A DNA stretch of 64,000 bases from Kitasatospora mediocidica KCTC 9733. GTDB lineage: Bacteria > Actinomycetota > Actinomycetes > Streptomycetales > Streptomycetaceae. Positions 44,952 to 57,123 of this stretch are shown here, one piece after another. Made by a program: the position numbers and the translations under genes. Below the pieces are notes generated by a model. That model saw only the letters and a program-made list of their open reading frames with translations. It ran no database searches and was not told the DNA's origin. Location: NCBI RefSeq assembly GCF_000744225.1, contig NZ_JQLN01000005.1:1488001-1552000 (forward strand), written 5' to 3'. Within the stretch, counting starts at the first letter, position 1; each line of letters begins with the position of its first letter.

Positions 44952-46109
44952 TCACGCTCCCTCCGCCGCCCGGAAGAGGTCGGCTCGCGGATCCTGCGAG
45001 GCGGTGGCCTCGCGGTACTGCTCCAGCGCTGTCAGGGCTTCGCCACTGGTCTCCTGCGGGACCGTCACCTCGACGGTGACCAGCAGGTCGCCCCGGGTGC
45101 CGTCCTTGCGGGTGGCGCCCTTGCCGCGGGCCCGCAGGGTCAGGCCGTTGGCACTGCCGGCCGGGAGCCGGAGCTTGACGGCCGGTCCGTTCAGGGTCGG
45201 CACCTCGATGGTGCCGCCAAGTGCGGCCTCAGGGAAGGACACCGGGACGGTGACGGTCAGATTGTCGCCCTTGCGACCGAACACCGGGTGGGTGTCGACG
45301 TGAACGGTGACGTACAGGTCGCCGGGCTGGCCGCCGCGTTCGCCCTGGGCGCCCTTGGCCTTGAGCCGGATCCGCTGGGCGTCCTGGACCCCGGCCGGGA
45401 TCCGGACCTGCATGGTGCGCGCGGAGGTGGCCCGGCCGCTGCCGTGGCAGTCGGTGCAGGGGTCGTCGACGATCATGCCGCGGCCCTTGCAGTCCCGGCA
45501 CGGGTCGGACAGCGCGAAGGCGCCCTGGCCCCGGCTGACCGTGCCGGCGCCGACGCAGGTCGGGCAGACCCGCGGGGTGGTGCCGGCCTTGGCGCCCGTC
45601 CCGGCGCAGGTCCGGCAGGCGGCCTGACTGGTCATCCGCAGCGGGACGGTGGCACCGTCCACCGCCTCCTCGAAGCTGAGCGTGACCTCGGTCTCGACGT
45701 CCGCCCCGCGGCGCGGCTGGGGCTGGCGGCCGCCGCGGTTGAAGAGGCCGCCGAAGACGTCCCCGATCCCGCCGCTGCCGTTGCCGCCGGCCGGCGCCCC
45801 GTTGAAGAGGTCGCCGAAGTCGAAGTTGTAGCCGGCGCCGTTGGTCCCGCCGCCGCCGCGCATGCCGCCCGCGCCGAACAGGCTGCGCGCCTCGTCGTAC
45901 TCCTTGCGGCGCTTGTCGTCCGACAGGACGTCATAGGCCTCGGAGATGTCCTTGAAGCGGTCCTCGGCCTTGGCGTCGCCCTTGTTGGCGTCCGGGTGGA
46001 ACTCCCGGGCCAGCTTGCGGTAGGTCTTCTTGATCTCTGCAGTGGTGGCGTCCTTGGGCACGCCGAGGACCTTGTAGTAGTCCTTCTCCACGTAGTCCTT
46101 GGTGCTCAT
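44952..46109 (-). CDS. dnaJ: co-chaperone DnaJ
   Basis: The 385-residue protein has a J-domain (KDYYKVLGVPKDATTAEIKKTYRKLAREFHPDANKGD, with HPD), a G-rich stretch and four CxxCxGxG zinc motifs (CRTCAGTG, CPTCVGAG, CRDCKGRG, CTDCHGSG), then the C-terminal beta domains. It stimulates DnaK ATPase and delivers clients. ATG 46109 is chosen with GGGAGG upstream. A GTG four codons earlier (46121) sits too close to the RBS. Confidence 0.96.
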   Translation of the reverse strand: MSTKDYVEKDYYKVLGVPKDATTAEIKKTYRKLAREFHPDANKGDAKAEDRFKDISEAYDVLSDDKRRKEYDEARSLFGAGGMRGGGGTNGAGYNFDFGDLFNGAPAGGNGSGGIGDVFGGLFNRGGRQPQPRRGADVETEVTLSFEEAVDGATVPLRMTSQAACRTCAGTGAKAGTTPRVCPTCVGAGTVSRGQGAFALSDPCRDCKGRGMIVDDPCTDCHGSGRATSARTMQVRIPAGVQDAQRIRLKAKGAQGERGGQPGDLYVTVHVDTHPVFGRKGDNLTVTVPVSFPEAALGGTIEVPTLNGPAVKLRLPAGSANGLTLRARGKGATRKDGTRGDLLVTVEVTVPQETSGEALTALEQYREATASQDPRADLFRAAEGA

Positions 46110-46199
46110 GGCGTCCGCCACCTCCCGGGATGTGTTGATACGGCGCTGCGGAGCCGCGCGTCGCAGTCAGCGACGTACGGCCCCGCAGCGCACAGCGTG

Positions 46200-48916
<2,717 letters not shown>

Positions 48917-49000
48917 TTAAGTTACCGATGAGTAGACTGACGGGTGGGGGGCTTCATGCCCCCGCACACCCCCGGAAGTCCCGCAGGAGACGGAGAGCCG

Positions 49001-51223
49001 ATGCAGCTAGCAGCGATCGTCATCTCGCTGGTCACCACAGTGATCGGCATCGCGCTCGCCACCCGTGCGGGCATGTACATCTACCAAGTGGTGAAGACCG
49101 GGCAGCCGGACGCCAGCCGCACCGACAAGCCGGTGCAGCGGGTCAAGACGGTGGCGACCGAGTTCCTCGGCCACACCCGGATGAACCAGTGGGGCGTCGT
49201 CGGCGTCGCGCACTGGTTCGTCGCGATCGGCTTCTACACCCTGCTGCTCACCCTGGTCACCGCGTACGGGCAGCTCTTCAACGCCGAGTTCGTGCTGCCG
49301 GTGCTGGGCGGCTGGCTGCCGTACGAGCTGTTCACCGAGTTCGTCGGCACCTTCACCACGCTGGGCATCCTGGTCCTGATCGTGATCCGGCTGATGAGCC
49401 TGCCCTCGCGCTCCGGCCGCAAGTCGCGCTTCGCCGGCTCGATCGCCTGGCAGGCCTTCTACGTCGAGTACACGATCATCGGCATCGGCATCTGCATCCT
49501 GGTCCTGCGCGGCCTGGAGGGCGCGATGGCCGGCGTCGGGTCGTACGAGGCGCGGTACGTGTTCTCGTACCCGCTGGTGCTGGCCTTCAACGGCCTGTCG
49601 CACGGCACGCTGGTCAACCTGATCTACATCTTCGCGATGCTGAAGATCACGATCTCCTTCGCCTGGGCGACCACGATCGGGATCAACCCGTCGATGGGCG
49701 TGGCCTGGCACCGCTTCCTCGGGTTCTTCAACATCTTCTTCAAGCGCGAGTCGGACGGCTCCGTCGCGCTGGGTGCGCTGCGGCCGATGACCAGTGGCGG
49801 CGCGCCGATCGACTTCGAGGACCCGTCCGAGGACGCGGTGTTCGGCGTCTCGCAGGTCGAGCACTTCTCCTGGAAGGGCATCCTCGACTTCTCCACCTGC
49901 ACCGAGTGCGGGCGTTGCCAGTCGCAGTGCCCGGCCTGGAACACCGGCAAGCCGCTCTCCCCGAAGCTGCTCATCATGAGCCTGCGCGAGCACGCCTTCG
50001 CCAAGGCCCCCTACCTGCTGGCGGGTGGCGGCAAGGACGCCGAGGGCAACGAGCTGGCGACCGCCGAGCAGCTGGCGAACGTCCCCGCCGCCGCGCTGGC
50101 CGAGGCCGAGCGCCCGCTGGTGGGCACCGCCGAGGAGAACGGCGTCATCGACCCGGACGTCCTGTGGTCCTGCACCAGCTGCGGCGCCTGCGTCGAGCAG
50201 TGCCCGGTCGACATCGAGCACATCGACCACATCGTCGACATGCGCCGCTACCAGGTGATGATCGAGTCCTCGTTCCCCACCGAGGCCGGCACCATGCTCA
50301 AGAACCTGGAGAACAAGGGCAATCCGTGGGGCATGGCCACCAAGGCCCGGCTCGACTGGGTCAAGGAGCTGAAGAAGGAGACCGGGATCGAGGTCCCGGT
50401 GATCGGCGAGGACATCGAGCCCGCCGAGGTCGAGTACCTCTACTGGGTCGGCTGCGCCGGTGCGCTGGAGGACCGCGCGAAGAAGACCACCAAGGCCTTC
50501 GCCGAGCTGCTGCACACCGCGGGCGTCAAGTTCGCGATCCTCGGCAAGGAGGAGTCCTGCACGGGTGACTCCGCCCGTCGCCTGGGCAACGAGTTCCTCT
50601 TCCAGATGCTCGGCGCGCAGAACGTCGAGTCGCTGAACGCGGCCCTGGAGGACGCCCCGCTCAAGCGGATCGTCGCCACCTGCCCGCACTGCTTCAACAC
50701 CATCGCCAACGAGTACCCGCAGCTCGGCGGTCACTTCGAGGTGATCCACCACACCCAGCTGCTGCAGCACCTGATCGACGAGGGCCGGCTGGTCCCCGTC
50801 AACCCGGTGGAAGGCCTCATCACCTACCACGACCCGTGCTACCTGGGCCGCCACAACAAGGTCTACAGCCCGCCGCGCGAGATCATGGACAAGGTCCCGG
50901 GCCTGCGCCAGCAGGAGATGCACCGCCACAAGGAGCGCGGCTTCTGCTGCGGCGCCGGCGGCGCGCGGATGTGGATGGAGGAGCGGATCGGCAAGCGCAT
51001 CAACACCGAGCGGGTCGACGAGGCGTTGTCGCTCAACCCCGACATCGTCTCCACCGCCTGCCCGTTCTGCCTGGTCATGCTCTCCGACTCGGTCAACGGC
51101 AAGAAGAACGAGGGCGCGGCGAAGGAACACCTCAAGGTCGTCGACGTCGCGCAGCTGCTGCTCGACTCGGTGAAGGCGCTTCCCGAGGCGCCCGCCGAGC
51201 CCGCGGAGACCGTCGGGGTCTAG
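49001..51223 (+). CDS. membrane iron-sulfur reductase (HdrD/GlpC-like, CCG domains)
   Basis: The 740-residue protein from ATG 49001 has GGAG upstream. About six N-terminal membrane helices (residues 1-240) resemble a cytochrome-b or NarI-like anchor. Two [4Fe-4S] motifs follow: STCTECGRCQSQCPAW and CTSCGACVEQCPVDIEH. Two cysteine-rich CCG-type domains complete the layout (CTGDSARRLGNEF, ATCPHCFNTIANEYP, then HDPCYLGRHNK and GFCCGAGGARMW). Actinobacterial relatives are annotated as iron-sulfur-binding reductases near dnaK, as in M. tuberculosis Rv0338c. The electron donor and acceptor are not known. Confidence 0.9.
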   Translation: MQLAAIVISLVTTVIGIALATRAGMYIYQVVKTGQPDASRTDKPVQRVKTVATEFLGHTRMNQWGVVGVAHWFVAIGFYTLLLTLVTAYGQLFNAEFVLPVLGGWLPYELFTEFVGTFTTLGILVLIVIRLMSLPSRSGRKSRFAGSIAWQAFYVEYTIIGIGICILVLRGLEGAMAGVGSYEARYVFSYPLVLAFNGLSHGTLVNLIYIFAMLKITISFAWATTIGINPSMGVAWHRFLGFFNIFFKRESDGSVALGALRPMTSGGAPIDFEDPSEDAVFGVSQVEHFSWKGILDFSTCTECGRCQSQCPAWNTGKPLSPKLLIMSLREHAFAKAPYLLAGGGKDAEGNELATAEQLANVPAAALAEAERPLVGTAEENGVIDPDVLWSCTSCGACVEQCPVDIEHIDHIVDMRRYQVMIESSFPTEAGTMLKNLENKGNPWGMATKARLDWVKELKKETGIEVPVIGEDIEPAEVEYLYWVGCAGALEDRAKKTTKAFAELLHTAGVKFAILGKEESCTGDSARRLGNEFLFQMLGAQNVESLNAALEDAPLKRIVATCPHCFNTIANEYPQLGGHFEVIHHTQLLQHLIDEGRLVPVNPVEGLITYHDPCYLGRHNKVYSPPREIMDKVPGLRQQEMHRHKERGFCCGAGGARMWMEERIGKRINTERVDEALSLNPDIVSTACPFCLVMLSDSVNGKKNEGAAKEHLKVVDVAQLLLDSVKALPEAPAEPAETVGV

Positions 51224-51241
51224 TCGCGGGACCCGTCAGGG

Positions 51242-51268
51242 ACCGTCGGGACCGTCGGGACCGTCGGG
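51242..51268 (+). repeat. three tandem 9-bp repeats (ACCGTCGGG)
   Basis: ACCGTCGGG occurs three times without change, 18 bases after the reductase stop, with a further degenerate copy just upstream. It lies just before a strong hairpin. Confidence 0.8.
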
Positions 51269-51284
51269 GTCCCGGCGGGTCCAC

Positions 51285-51330
51285 GAGCCCCAGCGTCCGG
51301 CCGGTGACCAGCCGGTGGGCGCTGGGGCTC
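51285..51330 (+). terminator. terminator of the iron-sulfur reductase gene
   Basis: GAGCCCCAGCG at 51285-51295 pairs exactly with 51320-51330, with an inner stem of CCGG repeats. Confidence 0.75.
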
Positions 51331-51375
51331 CGCGCATCCGGGAATGTGCTTGCGCCTTTGGCGCTCACATATGAT

Positions 51376-51407
51376 GCCTGCCCCGGGTGTTATCGCCCGG
51401 GGCAGGC
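51376..51407. other. 12-bp stem-loop in the pyrophosphorylase leader
   Basis: GCCTGCCCCGGG at 51376-51387 pairs exactly with 51396-51407 around an eight-base loop. It lies 162 bases before the next start. It may be a second terminator or a leader structure. The remaining gap to 51568 holds no gene I can support. TATGAT at 51370-51375 could be a -10 box. Confidence 0.5.
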
Positions 51408-51568
51408 TGCTTGCACCGATACGTCACGAACCGCGTGACCGCGGGCCCGCCTGTGCACAGGACCCGTGGCCACCAGCTGTGGCGGCAGGATCAAGCACCG
51501 AAGCGACGGACCTGGCACCACTCCACAGGCCGGGCCGCTGACCGGAACGCAAGGGGAGAAAGCACACC

Positions 51569-52711
51569 ATGACCGAAGCGATCATGCTGGTCGGTGGCCA
51601 GGGCACACGGCTGCGCCCGCTCACCACCCACACCCCGAAGCCGATGCTGCCGGTCGCCGGCGTGCCGTTCATCGCGCACCAGCTCGCCCGTGCCGCCGCC
51701 GCCGGGGTGACCCGCGTGGTGCTGGCCACCTCCTACCTGGCCGAGGTCTTCGAGGAGCACTTCGCCGACGGCTCCCCGTACGGGATCGAACTGGTCTACC
51801 TCACCGAGGTCGAGCCGCTCGGCACCGGTGGCGCGATCCGCAACGCCGCCGCCGGGCTGACCTGCGGCCCCGACGAGCCGGTGCTGATCTTCAACGGCGA
51901 CATCCTCTCCGGCCTGGACATCGCCGGCCTGCGGGACGGCCACGTCGCGGCCGGCGCCGACGTCACGCTGCACCTCACCCGCGTCGAGGACCCGCGCGCC
52001 TTCGGCCTGGTCCCGACCGACGAGGACGGCCGGGTGCTGGAGTTCCTGGAGAAGCCGGAGACCCCCGAGCAGATCGTCACCGACCAGATCAACGCGGGCT
52101 GCTACGTCTTCACCCGTTCGGTGATCGACCGCATCCCGGCCGGCCGCCCGGTGTCGGTGGAGCGGGAGACCTTCCCCGAGCTGCTGCAGACCGGCGCGCT
52201 GGTGCGCGGCGTGGTCGACACCTCGTACTGGCTGGACCTCGGCACGCCGGCCGCGTTCGTGCGCGGCTCGGCCGACCTGGTGCTCGGCAAGGTGGACTCC
52301 CCGGCCGTGCCCGGCCCGACCGGCGACGCGCTGCTGCTCGACGGCGCCACCGTGGACCGGGGCGCGGTGCTCAGCTGCGGCACGGTGGTCGCGGCCGGCG
52401 CGGTGGTCAGGGCCGGCGCGATCGTCGAGGGCAGCGTGGTGCTGCCGGGCGCGACGATCGGGGCTGACGCCTTCGTGAAGGACTCCATCGTCGGCGCCTA
52501 CGCCACCATCGGCGCCCGCACCTCGCTGGACGGCGCCGTGATCGGCGACGGGGCGACCGTGGAGGCCGACAACGAGCTGCCGAACGGGATCCGGATCGCC
52601 TGCGGCGTCCTGCTGCCGGTCGGCGCGGTGCGCACCACGGCGGGTCCCGGCGGCTGCCCGGCCGGGCAGTCCACGGCGGCGGCGGTGCACGGATCGGTGC
52701 TCCAGCAGTAG
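51569..52711 (+). CDS. NDP-sugar pyrophosphorylase (mannose-1-P guanylyltransferase-like)
   Basis: The 380-residue protein joins an N-terminal nucleotidyltransferase fold (AIMLVGGQGTRLRPLTTHTPKPMLPV, then PLGTGGAIRNA and FNGDILSGLD, the metal site) to a C-terminal left-handed beta-helix (GAVLSCGTVVAAGAVVRAGAIVEGSVVLPGATIG). It should make an NDP-sugar from a sugar 1-phosphate. Similarity to GDP-mannose or dTDP-sugar enzymes cannot be separated by eye. AGGGGAGAA precedes ATG 51569. Confidence 0.9.
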   Translation: MTEAIMLVGGQGTRLRPLTTHTPKPMLPVAGVPFIAHQLARAAAAGVTRVVLATSYLAEVFEEHFADGSPYGIELVYLTEVEPLGTGGAIRNAAAGLTCGPDEPVLIFNGDILSGLDIAGLRDGHVAAGADVTLHLTRVEDPRAFGLVPTDEDGRVLEFLEKPETPEQIVTDQINAGCYVFTRSVIDRIPAGRPVSVERETFPELLQTGALVRGVVDTSYWLDLGTPAAFVRGSADLVLGKVDSPAVPGPTGDALLLDGATVDRGAVLSCGTVVAAGAVVRAGAIVEGSVVLPGATIGADAFVKDSIVGAYATIGARTSLDGAVIGDGATVEADNELPNGIRIACGVLLPVGAVRTTAGPGGCPAGQSTAAAVHGSVLQQ

Positions 52712-52826
52712 GCGTTCGGCGCGGTGTGGTCCGTGGGTGGGGTCGGTGCGTCACAGGCGTGCTGCAAAGTCCGCGCATTCCTTGATCGACCGGGCTCCGC
52801 ATCGCCTTTCCGGGTACCTTCGGAGG

Positions 52827-53756
52827 GTGGCTGGCAACGGATATGACAACGGGTGGGGCGGCGGCGAGCCGGAGTACCTCGGCGCTCGGCCGCCGTACGA
52901 CCCGTACCGCGGCGATGGCGCGTACGGCGGCGACAGCCCCGGCCACACCCGGCCGTTCCCGGCCGGCGACCCGGGACACGGGCCGTACGGGCAGCCGGCG
53001 CAGCCGCTGGGGTACGGGCCGGAGTCGGGGTACGGGCCGGAGTCGGGTTATGGGCCGGAGTCGAGTTATGGGCCGCCGACCTACCCGGACCCGGGGCACG
53101 GGCCGTCGGGGTATCCCGCGACCGAGCCGCAGATCGACTACCCGCCCGGCTACGGCCACGACAACGTCGCCACCTACCGGGCCGGCGGCCGCACCTCCCC
53201 GCGCAGCGGCGGCCCGCGGCTGGAGTGGCGGGCGCTGCTGGCCGGCATCTTCCGGTCGCCGTCCAGGACCTTCGACCAGATGCGAGACCACCAGGTCTGG
53301 CTGCCGGCCGTCACGATCTCGCTCTGCTACGGCCTGCTGGCCGTCCTCGGTTTCGGCGACACCCACGACGAAGTGGTCAACTCGTCCTTCTCGGTGGCCG
53401 CCTGGTCGCTTGCCGGGGCGGCGGTCGGCTTCACGCTGGCCGCGCTGATGCTCGGCGCCGTGACGTACGCGCTGGCCAGGCAGCTCGGCGGCGACGGCCC
53501 CTGGCAGTCGACGATCGGGCTGGCGGTGCTGATCGGCTGGACCACCGACGCGCCGCGCCTGCTGCTGGCGCTGGTGCTGCCGTCGGACAATCCGGTGGTG
53601 CAGGGCGTGGGGCTGCTGAGCTGGCTGTTCTGCGGCTTCCTGCTGACCAGCATGGTGCGTCGGATCCACGACCTGCCGTGGGGCAAGGCGCTCGGCGCGG
53701 CTTCGCTGCAGCTGCTCGCGCTGCTGGTGATGGTCAAGCTGCCGGTCCTCGGCTGA
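52827..53756 (+). CDS. Yip1-family membrane protein with YGPES repeats
   Basis: From GTG 52827 the protein is 309 residues. TACCTT about eight bases upstream suggests a leaderless start. The frame is open to 52737 but without a good start. The first ~130 residues are Gly/Pro/Tyr-rich with three copies of YGPES (YGPESGYGPESGYGPESS). The remainder has about five membrane helices (AVTISLCYGLLAVLGFG, AGAAVGFTLAALMLGAVTYAL, QGVGLLSWLFCGFLLTSMV) in the Yip1/DUF1282 arrangement. The function is unknown. It directly precedes the AlaX-type gene. Confidence 0.75.
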   Translation: MAGNGYDNGWGGGEPEYLGARPPYDPYRGDGAYGGDSPGHTRPFPAGDPGHGPYGQPAQPLGYGPESGYGPESGYGPESSYGPPTYPDPGHGPSGYPATEPQIDYPPGYGHDNVATYRAGGRTSPRSGGPRLEWRALLAGIFRSPSRTFDQMRDHQVWLPAVTISLCYGLLAVLGFGDTHDEVVNSSFSVAAWSLAGAAVGFTLAALMLGAVTYALARQLGGDGPWQSTIGLAVLIGWTTDAPRLLLALVLPSDNPVVQGVGLLSWLFCGFLLTSMVRRIHDLPWGKALGAASLQLLALLVMVKLPVLG

Positions 53757-53845
53757 CGGGCTGCTCGTCGCCGGTCCGTCCTTTGTTCCTCCCCCTGGTT
53801 CTCCTCTTCCCTCCCCCTTTGTCCCCTCGTGCACGGAGCCACCGA

Positions 53846-54739
53846 ATGACCCTCCCCACCACCCTGGTCAGCTTCCCCGCCGGGGCGGTGACCGGCGAGT
53901 CGACCGTCCTCGCCGTCCACCCGCTCGCCGACGGCCGGTACGGCGTCGTCACCGCCGCCACCCCCTTCCACCCGCTCGACCACACCTGGCCCGACCAGCC
54001 CGCCGACACCGGCACGCTGACCCTGGCCGGCACCGAACTGGCCGTGGTGGACTGCCTGACCGCGGCGGTGGGCCCGGACGGTCCCGAGCTGCTCGTCGGC
54101 GCCGACATCCCGGTGCGCCGCGGTGACGAGGCGTGGTCGTGGCTGGTCCTGCACGTGCTGGCCGAGGCGCCCGCCGAGCCCGCCGTCGGCCTGCCCGTCA
54201 CGCTCGCCGTGGACGTCGAGCGGCGCTCCGCGCTCTGCGCCGCGCACACCGGCTGCCACCTGCTGGCGCTGGCCCTGAACGCCGCGCTCGCGCCGCGCTG
54301 GCGCAAGGACCCGGGCCGCGCCGACGCCTTCGGCAACCCCGACTTCGACAGCCTCGCGATGGCCTCGTCGGTGATGGACACCGAGGCCAGCACGGACGTC
54401 TACCGGCTCGGCAAGTCGCTGCGCAAGAAGGGCTTCGGGACGGACGCCACCGAGGACCTGCCGTCCCTGGCCGATGCACTCCCCGCGATCACCACGGACG
54501 TCAACACGCGGCTCGCCGCCTGGGTCGCGGCCGACGCGCCCGTACGGATCGAGGTCCCCGGCCCAGAGCTGACCGCCCGCCGCCGCTGGCACTGCGAACT
54601 CCCGGCCGGCCCCGCCGAGATCGCCTGCGGCGGGACCCACCTGCACCGCCTCGGCCAACTCGCCGACCTGCGCACGGAGTTGACCCTGTCGGAGGACGGC
54701 AGCGAGCTCACCGCGGTGACCCGCCCCAAGCGGGTCTGA
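53846..54739 (+). CDS. AlaX-type alanyl-tRNA editing protein
   Basis: The 297-residue protein is AlaX-like. It carries His134 and His138 (HTGCH) and Cys261/His265 (CGGTH), the HxxxH and CxxxH zinc ligands of AlaRS editing domains, with WHCELP and LHRLGQLADLRTEL nearby. Free-standing AlaX proteins clear Ser or Gly wrongly attached to tRNA-Ala. GGAG precedes ATG 53846. An editing domain without AlaRS is normal for this family. Confidence 0.85.
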   Translation: MTLPTTLVSFPAGAVTGESTVLAVHPLADGRYGVVTAATPFHPLDHTWPDQPADTGTLTLAGTELAVVDCLTAAVGPDGPELLVGADIPVRRGDEAWSWLVLHVLAEAPAEPAVGLPVTLAVDVERRSALCAAHTGCHLLALALNAALAPRWRKDPGRADAFGNPDFDSLAMASSVMDTEASTDVYRLGKSLRKKGFGTDATEDLPSLADALPAITTDVNTRLAAWVAADAPVRIEVPGPELTARRRWHCELPAGPAEIACGGTHLHRLGQLADLRTELTLSEDGSELTAVTRPKRV

Positions 54740-54787
54740 CGCGCCTGACGCCTCTGGGCTCTCTGGGTTCTCCTACGCCGCGCGTCC

Positions 54788-55363
54788 TCAGACGTCGGAG
54801 CGGTGGAAGTTCAGGTACGAACGCGACGCCGTCGGCCCGCGCTGCCCCTGGTAGCGCGAGCCGTAGCGCTCGGAGCCGTACGGGTGCTCGGAGGGCGAGG
54901 AGAGCCGGAACAGGCAGAGCTGCCCGATCTTCATCCCCGGGTAGAGCTTGATCGGCAGCGTCGCGACGTTCGACAGCTCCAGCGTGACGTGCCCGCTGAA
55001 GCCGGGGTCGATGAACCCCGCCGTCGAGTGCGTCAGCAGCCCGAGTCGGCCGAGGCTGGACTTGCCCTCCAGACGGGAGGCGACGTCGTCGGGGAGGCTG
55101 ATCACCTCGAACGTCGAGGCCAGCACGAACTCACCCGGGTGCAGGATGAACGCCTCGTCGCCCTCGGGCTCGACCAGCCGAGTGAGGTCGGGCTGCTCCT
55201 CGGAGGGGTCGATGTGCGGGTACCGGTGGTTCTCGAACACCCGGAAGAAGCGGTCCAGCCGCACGTCAATGCTGGAGGGCTGGACCATGGAGGGGTCAAA
55301 GGGGTCGATGGAAACCCGACCCTTGTCGATCTCGGTTCGGATGTCCTTGTCAGAGAGCAGCAC
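54788..55363 (-). CDS. dcd: dCTP deaminase
   Basis: Dcd deaminates dCTP toward dUTP for thymidylate synthesis. The 191-residue protein shows [65 protein letters not shown] and [11 protein letters not shown], all family signatures including the catalytic Ser-Ser-x-Gly and Glu region. It converges with the AlaX gene. Confidence 0.96.
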   Translation of the reverse strand: MLLSDKDIRTEIDKGRVSIDPFDPSMVQPSSIDVRLDRFFRVFENHRYPHIDPSEEQPDLTRLVEPEGDEAFILHPGEFVLASTFEVISLPDDVASRLEGKSSLGRLGLLTHSTAGFIDPGFSGHVTLELSNVATLPIKLYPGMKIGQLCLFRLSSPSEHPYGSERYGSRYQGQRGPTASRSYLNFHRSDV

Positions 55364-55477
55364 GCTTCGAGGTTACGTGCTGGTGGACGCGTCCTCCCAA
55401 TCCTGCCCATCCCACGACGCGCGTCGGCGCCCTCCCCGAGGGCGCCGACGGCTCCACACGCCACTCACACCACGCGC

Positions 55478-55699
55478 TCAGGCGAGCAGTCGCTCCGCAT
55501 CCAGCCGCAGTGCCCGGGCCAGCTCCGGCGCCGACAGCGCACTCACATCCGCCGGCACGGAACTCCGCAGCCGCCCGCACTTCGGACACCTGATCAACCG
55601 CCCGGGTCCGAGTCTCCCCGCCCCGAGGCTCTGCAGCGGCAACGTACCGGTACTGAACAGGTGCCCCTCGGCACAACGAACCACAGTCCGCTGCTCCAT
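55478..55699 (-). CDS. small zinc-ribbon-like protein
   Basis: From ATG 55699 the protein is 73 residues. The frame stays open to 55753, but the inner ATG fits relatives better. A CxxxH pair (VRCAEGHLFS) and a CxxC (LIRCPKCGRL) could bind one zinc ion, followed by a short helical tail (SAPELARALRLDAERLLA). The function is unknown. It lies about 115 bases upstream of dcd on the same strand. Confidence 0.65.
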   Translation of the reverse strand: MEQRTVVRCAEGHLFSTGTLPLQSLGAGRLGPGRLIRCPKCGRLRSSVPADVSALSAPELARALRLDAERLLA

Positions 55700-55900
55700 C
55701 GATCCCCAACTCCACTTCCCCCGCGACGCCGACCCCCGACTGGCCGCCTCCACCGCAGGACAGCGTCACATTAGGGGATCTTCCGGACATCCCCCACGCC
55801 GCCTCGCCGCAACACCCGTGCCTCGCCGCAACGGTGCCGGCCTCGCTCGTTGGATGGGGTAGCATGATGCATGATCGAGCAGCTCATGGCGGCTCGTCAG

Positions 55901-55971
55901 GCGGGCGTAGTTTAATGGTAGAACATGAGCTTCCCAAGCTTATAGCGCGAGTTCGATTCTCGTCGCCCGCT
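55901..55971 (+). tRNA. tRNA-Gly(CCC)
   Basis: The 71-base gene has acceptor stem GCGGGCG/CGCCCGC, D-arm TTTAATGGTAGAAC, anticodon loop TTCCCAA with anticodon CCC, and T-loop GTTCGATT. CCA is not encoded (TCAG follows). A strong hairpin follows at once. Accessory genes begin on its 3' side, making it a plausible integration site. Confidence 0.93.
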
Positions 55972-55979
55972 CAGAGGTA

Positions 55980-56006
55980 AAGCCCCAGGTCAACGACCTG
56001 GGGCTT
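55980..56006 (+). terminator. tRNA-Gly(CCC) terminator
   Basis: AAGCCCCAGGT at 55980-55990 pairs exactly with 55996-56006 around CAACG, followed by a T-rich tail (TGCTTGTTGT). Confidence 0.85.
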
Positions 56007-56214
56007 GCTTGTTGTCTGGACCAATTCAGGGTTTGCCGTGCCAGATTCGTGCCAGAAGGGACTGGTGGTCAGTCGGATTCGCACGGCTGGAGGATCTTCG
56101 GCGTCGAGACGGGCCGGCATTTCTCAAGTCGGGCGGCAGCGTGTGGCGTATCTCTAGTTCGGTGGTATCTCATAGGAGTTCGACTGAGGAAGCTCCTGGC
56201 TAGGCTTCTGCCCC

Positions 56215-57123
56215 GTGGCCTCTGAACAGCTCGAACCCATGACTCGCGACCGGGCGCTCGCCCTGCTTGCGGCACTCCCGGCAACCATCGGTCCCGCTCT
56301 CAGTGACGCCGAGGTCGAGGCCACTGAGGAGCGCTTCGGGTTCCGATTCGCGGTGGATCACCGGCTCTTCCTGCAAGCCGGGCTGCCACTGGGCCGAGGC
56401 TGGCCGGACTGGCGCAACGGTGACGCGGGCGAGCTGCGCGGGCGCCTGGACTGGCCGAGGGACGGCGTGCTGTTCGATGTCGCTGTCGCCGACCAGGATC
56501 TGAGTCGCGCTCGCGCGAGCGTGCCCTTCTGGTCGTACTTCCTCGGCGGTGAGGAGCTGCGGGAGATCGTTGCGAGCACTCCTCACGACCCCTATGCGGT
56601 CACCGCCGAGGAAGCCGTCGACCACCTGCTCATGCTCGCGATCGAACGGCGGATCGGCCGCCACGTGGGAGCGGACACGCTGATCCAGGCCGCCCTGGTC
56701 GCGCTCGTCCTCGACATCGACAGCCCCGCCCTCCGCGACCTCGCCGGCCTGCCCCGAAGCGAGGAGTCGCGGGCCCACGAGCTTCTCGCGCAGGTCGTCG
56801 AGGAACTCGGCCTCGCGGCGCGGGTCCCCGCCACCGACGCGGAGGCCCGTTGGGCACTGGTGCGCTGGTGGCTGCAGCTCATCGACAACGGCAGCATGAA
56901 CGCCATTGAGGGCGGCAACCTGATCTCGTACGAGGCATGGGACCAGCTCGACCGCCCCGAAACCCTCCGGCCGTTCGTCGCCTGGACCAGCGAGTACGAC
57001 GACTGGAAGGACGACTGGGACACGCCCCGCGACGCCTTCAAACAACGGATCATCGACGACGCCCGTGACCTCCTTGCCGGACCCTGGCCGCCGATGGATC
57101 TTAGTCAGGGCCCCGACCTGTAG
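56215..57123 (+). CDS. SMI1/KNR4-like protein, possible immunity protein
   Basis: The 302-residue protein from GTG 56215, or ATG 56239, has the SMI1/KNR4 start (PALSDAEVEATEERFGFRFAVDHRLFLQAGLPLGRGWPDWRNGD). These domains often serve as immunity proteins to toxins, but also occur alone. Later parts (FWSYFLGGEELREIV, RWWLQLIDNGSMNAIEGGNLISYEAWDQL) are unfamiliar. No toxin gene is adjacent. A weak ribosome-binding site and the position after the tRNA suggest recent acquisition. Confidence 0.6.
   Translation: MASEQLEPMTRDRALALLAALPATIGPALSDAEVEATEERFGFRFAVDHRLFLQAGLPLGRGWPDWRNGDAGELRGRLDWPRDGVLFDVAVADQDLSRARASVPFWSYFLGGEELREIVASTPHDPYAVTAEEAVDHLLMLAIERRIGRHVGADTLIQAALVALVLDIDSPALRDLAGLPRSEESRAHELLAQVVEELGLAARVPATDAEARWALVRWWLQLIDNGSMNAIEGGNLISYEAWDQLDRPETLRPFVAWTSEYDDWKDDWDTPRDAFKQRIIDDARDLLAGPWPPMDLSQGPDL

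Noticed and set aside
49007-51130. A 707-residue open frame antisense to the iron-sulfur reductase
   Set aside because: The sense protein has paired cysteine motifs; the antisense is low-complexity.
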